From Blattabacterium cuenoti (lineage in GTDB: Bacteria; Bacteroidota; Bacteroidia; Flavobacteriales; Blattabacteriaceae): a stretch of DNA of 64,000 nt. The translations under genes were made by a program, and so were the position numbers. The first letter of the stretch is position 1. The number at the start of each line of letters is the position of its first letter. The stretch spans positions 497,053 through 561,052 of the forward strand of contig NZ_CP059214.1 of the NCBI RefSeq assembly GCF_014252275.1, read 5' to 3'. Below are positions 59,004-64,000 of the stretch, piece by piece. Under the pieces are notes generated by a model that did not search any database, had not been told where the DNA came from, and saw nothing but the letters and a program-made list of their open reading frames with translations.

Positions 59004-61287
59004 AATGAAATTTTTTTTTAATAAAATTTAAAGAAGATCCTGCTTTAAACCACTCGATTTGCCTTCTATTATAAGAATGTTTCACAATTATATGATCTTT
59101 ACATCCATTAAAATGAATAATATCTACTTTAATATCTTTATCTGGAATGATATTTTTGATATAAAAATTAAAAATATCATTTTCTTGTATTTTTTCATAA
59201 TCATCATATTCTGAAAATGTTAATGCAAGAATTCCTTGCTTTTTTAAATTATTTTCGTGTATTCTTGCAAAAGATTTAACAAGAACTACACAAACACCTA
59301 AGAATCTTGGTTCCATCGCTGCATGTTCTCTAGAAGAACCCTCTCCATAATTTTCCTCACCTATTATTACGGTAGAAATTTTTCGATTTTTATAAAATTT
59401 TGCAACATTATAAACCGAGTCATAACAATTTGTTATAATATTCTTTATTTTATTCTTTTCTCCATTAAAACTGTTTAGAGATCCAATAAGTAAATTTTCT
59501 GAAATTTTTGATAAATTTCCTCGATATTTTAACCATGGACCTGCCATGGATATATGATCAGTTGTACATTTGCCTTGAACTTTGATTAATAATCGAACAT
59601 GTAAAAAATTTTTTCCATTCCATGGATTAAATGGTTTCAATAATTGTAATCGTTCAGAATTCTCCTTTACTAAAACATTTATTTTTTCATTATCATCAAG
59701 ATCATCTTTCATAAGATATCCTAATTTTTTTGGATTTATTTGAAGACTTGAATCAAATTCTTCGTATTTCGGTTCCTCAAGTTTAACAGATTCACCATTT
59801 TCATTGATTATTAGATCCTTTCTAGGATCAAAAGTAATATCTCCTGATAAAACTAAAGCAGTTACAATTTCTGGAGATGCAATAAAAGCATATGTCTTAG
59901 GATTTCCGTCGTTTCTAGATGAAAAATTACGATTAAAAGAATGAATAATAGTATTTTTTACTTTTTTTATATTATCTGTTCGATCCCATTGTCCAATACA
60001 AGGACCACAAGCGTTTGATAAAATTTTTCCTCCAATACAATCAAAATAATGTAAAATTCCCTTTTTTTTTAATAAAAATAAAACTCTTTTAGATCCTGGA
60101 GAAATTAAATATTTAGACTTTATTTTTAATTTTTTTTTCTTCGCTTGTATAATAATTGATATAGCTCTTGATAAATCTTCATAAGATGAATTAGTACATG
60201 ACCCAATTAATCCTACTGATATTTTCCTTGGCCATTTATATTTTTTATATTCTTCCTTCATCTTAGATATTGGAGTGGATTTATCTGGAGTAAAAGGTCC
60301 ATTGATATGGGGCTCTAAATTAGAGAGATCAATTTCTATGACTTTATGATAATAATGAGATGGATTGAGATATACTTCTTTATCAGCTATTAAAGAATAT
60401 TTTATATTTTCAGACATAACGGAAATTTTTCTTCTTCCATGATTATCTAAATAATTTTTCATATTGATATCATAGGGAAATATCGAAGCAGTTGCACCTA
60501 TTTCTGCTCCCATATTACATATCGTCGCTTTTCCTGTGCAATGGATACTTTTAGTTCCTTCTCCAAAATATTCTATAATTGCATTTTTTCCTCCCATAAC
60601 ACCCATCATGCCGGATAGTTTTAAAATTACATCTTTAGGTGAAACCCAACCACTTAGTTTTCCTTTTAAGTGAACACCAATAATTTTAGGGATTTTCAAC
60701 TCTAAAAAATAACCAGACATAACCTCAGCAGCATCGGATCCACCAACACCTATTGCTAACATTCCTAATCCTCCTGCATTAGGAGTATGAGAATCAGTAC
60801 CAATCATCATACCTCCAGGAAATGCGTAATTTTCTAAAATCACTTGATGAATAATTCCAGATCCAGGATTCCAAAAACCAATTCCATATTTTTTCGATGA
60901 TAATTGAAGAAAATTATAAATTTCTTTATTTTGTTTGATAGAAAAAGATAAATCTCTATTATTTCCATATTTTGCAGAAATTAAATGATCACAATGAATA
61001 GTAGTAGGAACTATGGTTTTTCTTTTTTCTGTTTGCATGAATTGAAGAATAGTCATTTGTGCTGTTGCATCTTGAAGAGCAATTCTATCCGGTAAAAAAT
61101 CCATATAACATGAACTTTTTTTAATAGAATGTTTTTTCTTATTCTTCAATATATTAATATCAAAAAGATGAGAGTATAGTATTTTTTCAGAATAGGTCAT
61201 AGGAGAATGAATAAAAGACCTTACCTTCCTAATTAAAAATTCAAATTTTGAATAAAATTTTTTTACAATATGAAAATCAAAAATCAT
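58993..61287 (-). CDS. acn: Aconitate hydratase
   Basis: TCA-cycle isomerase with a [4Fe-4S] cluster. The 764-aa protein has the cluster Cys residues in LIGSCTNSSYEDL and NACGPCIGQWDR, substrate-site lines GTDSHTPNAGGLGM and NRNFSSRNDGNP, and the swivel domain GEENYGEGSSREHAA. It is of the mitochondrial/Bacteroidota type. It ends in TGA and its end overlaps the yidD start. The hydrolase gene follows upstream after 28 nt. Confidence 0.96.
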   Translation of the reverse strand: MIFDFHIVKKFYSKFEFLIRKVRSFIHSPMTYSEKILYSHLFDINILKNKKKHSIKKSSCYMDFLPDRIALQDATAQMTILQFMQTEKRKTIVPTTIHCDHLISAKYGNNRDLSFSIKQNKEIYNFLQLSSKKYGIGFWNPGSGIIHQVILENYAFPGGMMIGTDSHTPNAGGLGMLAIGVGGSDAAEVMSGYFLELKIPKIIGVHLKGKLSGWVSPKDVILKLSGMMGVMGGKNAIIEYFGEGTKSIHCTGKATICNMGAEIGATASIFPYDINMKNYLDNHGRRKISVMSENIKYSLIADKEVYLNPSHYYHKVIEIDLSNLEPHINGPFTPDKSTPISKMKEEYKKYKWPRKISVGLIGSCTNSSYEDLSRAISIIIQAKKKKLKIKSKYLISPGSKRVLFLLKKKGILHYFDCIGGKILSNACGPCIGQWDRTDNIKKVKNTIIHSFNRNFSSRNDGNPKTYAFIASPEIVTALVLSGDITFDPRKDLIINENGESVKLEEPKYEEFDSSLQINPKKLGYLMKDDLDDNEKINVLVKENSERLQLLKPFNPWNGKNFLHVRLLIKVQGKCTTDHISMAGPWLKYRGNLSKISENLLIGSLNSFNGEKNKIKNIITNCYDSVYNVAKFYKNRKISTVIIGEENYGEGSSREHAAMEPRFLGVCVVLVKSFARIHENNLKKQGILALTFSEYDDYEKIQENDIFNFYIKNIIPDKDIKVDIIHFNGCKDHIIVKHSYNRRQIEWFKAGSSLNFIKKKFHYDK

Positions 61288-61315
61288 AAAAAATTATTTT
61301 TTAACATCAAAAAAA

Positions 61316-62104
61316 TTACTCTTGTAAAACAGTCCCATGAATGATATTATAAAAATCTTTAGGATTATCTATATGAACCCAATGTGATGCATTTTTTATG
61401 GTTTTAATTATTGCTTTAGGAAAAAATTTCTTTATAGAAGAAAAATCATTCAAAGAAATATAATCAGATTTTTCTCCACGGATGAATAATACAGAACCAT
61501 TATATATTTTATTTTTCATGTTTTGAAACATAAAATTATCATAATTTTTTTCAATTCCCGATAAAAAAAAACGAAAACATAATTTTCCATTTTTTTGTTT
61601 TTCAACATTTTTAGAAAAAAATTCTATAATCTTAATATCTTTGATATGTGTTTTTAGAAAACAACTAAGTTCATTTCTTGTTTTAATTACGTTAAAATTT
61701 ACTTTATTCAAGATTGATATCAGTTCTTTTTGATTATTTTTTTTATATAATTTCGGTGCAATGTCAACTATAATCAATTTTTTCGTAAAAAAAGGAAACT
61801 GCATCGAAAAATGCATTAAAATTTTTCCTCCTAATGAATGTCCTAACAAAATAGGATTTTTTAATTTATGATAGTTAATATAATTTAATAAATCTTTTGA
61901 CATAAGATCTAAATCCATTTCATCTGTAAAAAAACTATAACCATGATTTCTAATATCTAATAAATGGACTTGAAAATTTTTTGCTATTTTTTTAGCAAAA
62001 GAAATCCAATTGTTTCCATTTCCAAATAATCCATGAAGAATAACAAAGTCATTTCCTTTCCCAAAAATTTTAGAATATAATAACATTTTCATCTTTTTTT
62101 TCAA
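61316..62104 (-). CDS. Alpha/beta hydrolase (YbfF-type esterase)
   Basis: 262-aa hydrolase with the oxyanion line ILHGLFGNGNNW, LLDIRNHGYS, nucleophile elbow LGHSLGGKILM (Ser), IRGEKSDYIS (acid) and ASHWVHIDNP (His). This pattern matches the YbfF acyl-CoA esterase group. The N-terminus has three near Met codons (1, 5, 7), so the exact start is uncertain. It is unrelated in detail to the hydrolase at 6.5 kb. The substrate is unknown. Confidence 0.86.
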   Translation of the reverse strand: MKKKMKMLLYSKIFGKGNDFVILHGLFGNGNNWISFAKKIAKNFQVHLLDIRNHGYSFFTDEMDLDLMSKDLLNYINYHKLKNPILLGHSLGGKILMHFSMQFPFFTKKLIIVDIAPKLYKKNNQKELISILNKVNFNVIKTRNELSCFLKTHIKDIKIIEFFSKNVEKQKNGKLCFRFFLSGIEKNYDNFMFQNMKNKIYNGSVLFIRGEKSDYISLNDFSSIKKFFPKAIIKTIKNASHWVHIDNPKDFYNIIHGTVLQE

Positions 62105-62615
62105 AAATTTATGTATTTCTTTTAAATATTTTTGAATTGTTTTTTCTCATTCATATAATTATAATAGAGCATAAGAAATTAACGAATTTCTTATTTCAAT
62201 TATTTATAATATTTAATGAATAAAATAAATATTAACGATTTTTTTCTTACTATGAAGTAAATATGTTATATCAATACTCAATCTTATTTTTTCCAGGATT
62301 GAATTATGTTATGAATACATCATGGATATCTCATGGTTGTATCGTGATTAATAAATCGAATTACGTATTTCTTTATATTTTTCAATTGATTCGTTTCAAA
62401 AAATATTGATGAATTACTACATTCTATCTATAATTAAAATTATCAAAATTATTAACTGATGTTGTTAATTTATGATAACGTATATAATAATGACTAGTTA
62501 GTTATATCAATTTTCGTCCATTACAAGGAATTTTAATTTTTTGTTCAAATTTCACACATATAAAATTTCTTAATGTCTCTTCTATTTTAATTCAAAATTA
62601 AATTGAGTTTTTATA
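62105..62615. other. Gene-free region of about 510 nt
   Basis: No convincing gene. A 48-codon plus-strand frame at 62263-62409 (with NTSWISHGCIVINKSNY) has protein-like content and could be a decayed gene piece. An inverted pair AAGAAATT and AATTTCTT lies at about 62172-62194. Confidence 0.4.
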
Positions 62616-63872
62616 TCAATATTTTTTTTCATTTAAAACTTGTGTTATTTCTAAATTAAATTCTTTTGCTGCGGTTAATAAATGATCCAAAATATTGGAC
62701 TGTATTTGTTCATATTTAATGGATTCAGATGTTTTCACAAAACAATATAGTTCTATAGGAAGTCCATAATGATTAGGTTCTAAATACCTAACCATTAAAA
62801 TTTCTTTTTTTAAAATTTTAGGATGATGATTTAAATATTCCCATGCATATTGACGAAATAATTCAATATTCGTTATTCTTTTTCCATTAAGATTGGTATT
62901 TTTATCATCTATATTTTTCTTTTTATTAAAAAAATTTATTTCTTTTTGTTTTTTTTCAATATAATTCTTAATCAAAAAAACATTTTTAAATTTTTTCAAA
63001 TTCTCCTCATTACAAAAATGAAACGATGGAATACTAAATAAAATAGATCTTTTAATTCTTCTCATATTTTTCTTTCGCATTTCCTCAAAATTAGTGACAG
63101 CAGTAGAGATTAAATCATATGTTGGAACATTTGTAATTGTTTTATCAAAATTTTCTATCTTCGCAGAAGTTAAATTGATTTCTATAACAGTTCCTTCTAC
63201 ATGATATTTTTGAATTCCTATCCAATCTCCAACTTTAATCATCTTTGTAAAAGATATTTGTACTCCAGAAACAAATCCAAGAATGACATCTCTAAAAACT
63301 AATATAACGAATGCAGTAATAGCACCTAAACTTGTTAAAATAGTAATGAGCTGAGTTCTTGTGAGAATAGAAATAATCATCAAACTACATAATAAAATAG
63401 ACATAATTTTTAGTAATTGAGAAATAGTACGTATCGCAATAGTTTGATGATTATTTTCATTTGTAGCAATTTTTATAATCGAATTGACTAATCTGATTAA
63501 AAATTGTAAAACGATTAAAACAAATAAAATGTTAAAAATTCTATCTAAACAAAAGACAACAGGAGTATTTTTTTTGAATAAAGGATTGATTAATAAAAAT
63601 CCAATTAAAAGTGGAAAAAAATGCGATAAACTATCAAAAACTTTATTTTCATATAATATTCGTTTCCAAACAAAATTAGAAGAAATTGCCTTTTTTTCTA
63701 TATAGTGAATGATTCGATTAAATAATATTTCCAATATGAATAATGACATCGAAAATAATACTAATTTTACAATCACAAAAATTATCATACTTCCCCACTT
63801 CTTCCAATCAAAATCATAAATAAACTCATAAGGAATTTGATCTTGAAAAATTACTGATAATATTTTCATCAT
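62616..63872 (-). CDS. Mechanosensitive channel, MscS family
   Basis: 418-aa membrane protein with about five hydrophobic spans (for example IFVIVKLVLFSMSLFILEIL and ILFVLIVLQFLIRLV), the pore helix ending VILVFRDVILGFVSGVQI, and the cytoplasmic MscS beta domain with VGDWIGIQKYHVEGTVIEINL and TNVPTYDLIS. This layout resembles the YbdG-type subgroup. It releases solutes under osmotic shock. It ends in TGA. The 128 nt upstream to the window edge hold no recognised gene. Confidence 0.9.
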   Translation of the reverse strand: MMKILSVIFQDQIPYEFIYDFDWKKWGSMIIFVIVKLVLFSMSLFILEILFNRIIHYIEKKAISSNFVWKRILYENKVFDSLSHFFPLLIGFLLINPLFKKNTPVVFCLDRIFNILFVLIVLQFLIRLVNSIIKIATNENNHQTIAIRTISQLLKIMSILLCSLMIISILTRTQLITILTSLGAITAFVILVFRDVILGFVSGVQISFTKMIKVGDWIGIQKYHVEGTVIEINLTSAKIENFDKTITNVPTYDLISTAVTNFEEMRKKNMRRIKRSILFSIPSFHFCNEENLKKFKNVFLIKNYIEKKQKEINFFNKKKNIDDKNTNLNGKRITNIELFRQYAWEYLNHHPKILKKEILMVRYLEPNHYGLPIELYCFVKTSESIKYEQIQSNILDHLLTAAKEFNLEITQVLNEKKY

Positions 63873-64000
63873 AATATAATATAATCGGTTATTCTCAATA
63901 AATTTGTTTTTTATATATTTTTTATATGTCTTTTATTTGAATTAACGGATGAGGCATTGAATTTAAAAAATTTCAATTCGATTTTAAAATTTTAATTTTT

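Overview
The window is a strongly AT-rich, gene-dense chromosomal segment from a reduced Bacteroidota genome. The proteins are flavobacterial in type: the mevalonate kinase family, a DUF2795 protein, MenD with menaquinone biosynthesis, a split atpDC cluster, and FabZ carrying an LpxC-FabZ linker. Short intergenic spaces, many overlapping genes, long poly(A) tracts, small pseudogenes and the absence of mobile elements all point to an obligate insect endosymbiont. The best fit is Blattabacterium, the cockroach symbiont. This is inferred from gene content, not from a database search.

Layout. 1-9.6 kb: envelope and lipid genes (bamA 3' truncated by the window, uppS, nadK, mevalonate kinase), rluB, aroQ, ysxC, a hydrolase, rnc, fabF and acpP. 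9.6-12 kb: a small frameshifted pseudogene and atpC/atpD. 12.3-19.2 kb: a RecB/AddB-type nuclease and a complete leuA-leuC-leuD-leuB operon for leucine provision. 19.3-27.8 kb: a Bacteroidota protein of unknown function, tyrS, clpB, a disrupted prfB and two long gene-poor stretches. 27.8-37.1 kb: cmk, fabG, menD, a SanA-like gene, secA, a DUF2795 gene, fmt, hup and pdxH. 37.2-47.7 kb: tRNA genes, pheT lacking its tRNA-binding domain, glyS, trxB, gap, lepA, pth, sucD, fabZ and rpmH. 47.7-57.3 kb: proteases, rnz, rbfA, rplU-rpmA and a sufABCDS iron-sulfur operon. 57.3-64 kb: a DUF192 gene, lgt, a frameshifted yidD, aconitase, a second hydrolase and an MscS channel.

Together the genes cover translation and its quality control, amino-acid (leucine, shikimate) and cofactor (PLP, menaquinone, Fe-S) synthesis for a host partner, a minimal fatty acid and isoprenoid supply, and protein export, with lipid A genes missing where free-living relatives keep them.

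No new multi-gene system is evident. The most unusual signals are genome-decay or slippage phenomena. The first is a frame-neutral 132-nt A-rich insertion carrying four in-frame stops inside prfB, although at least 15 genes in the window still end in UGA. The second is a one-base homopolymer frameshift in yidD. The third is a pth gene whose stop codon lies inside the adjacent tRNA-Arg gene.
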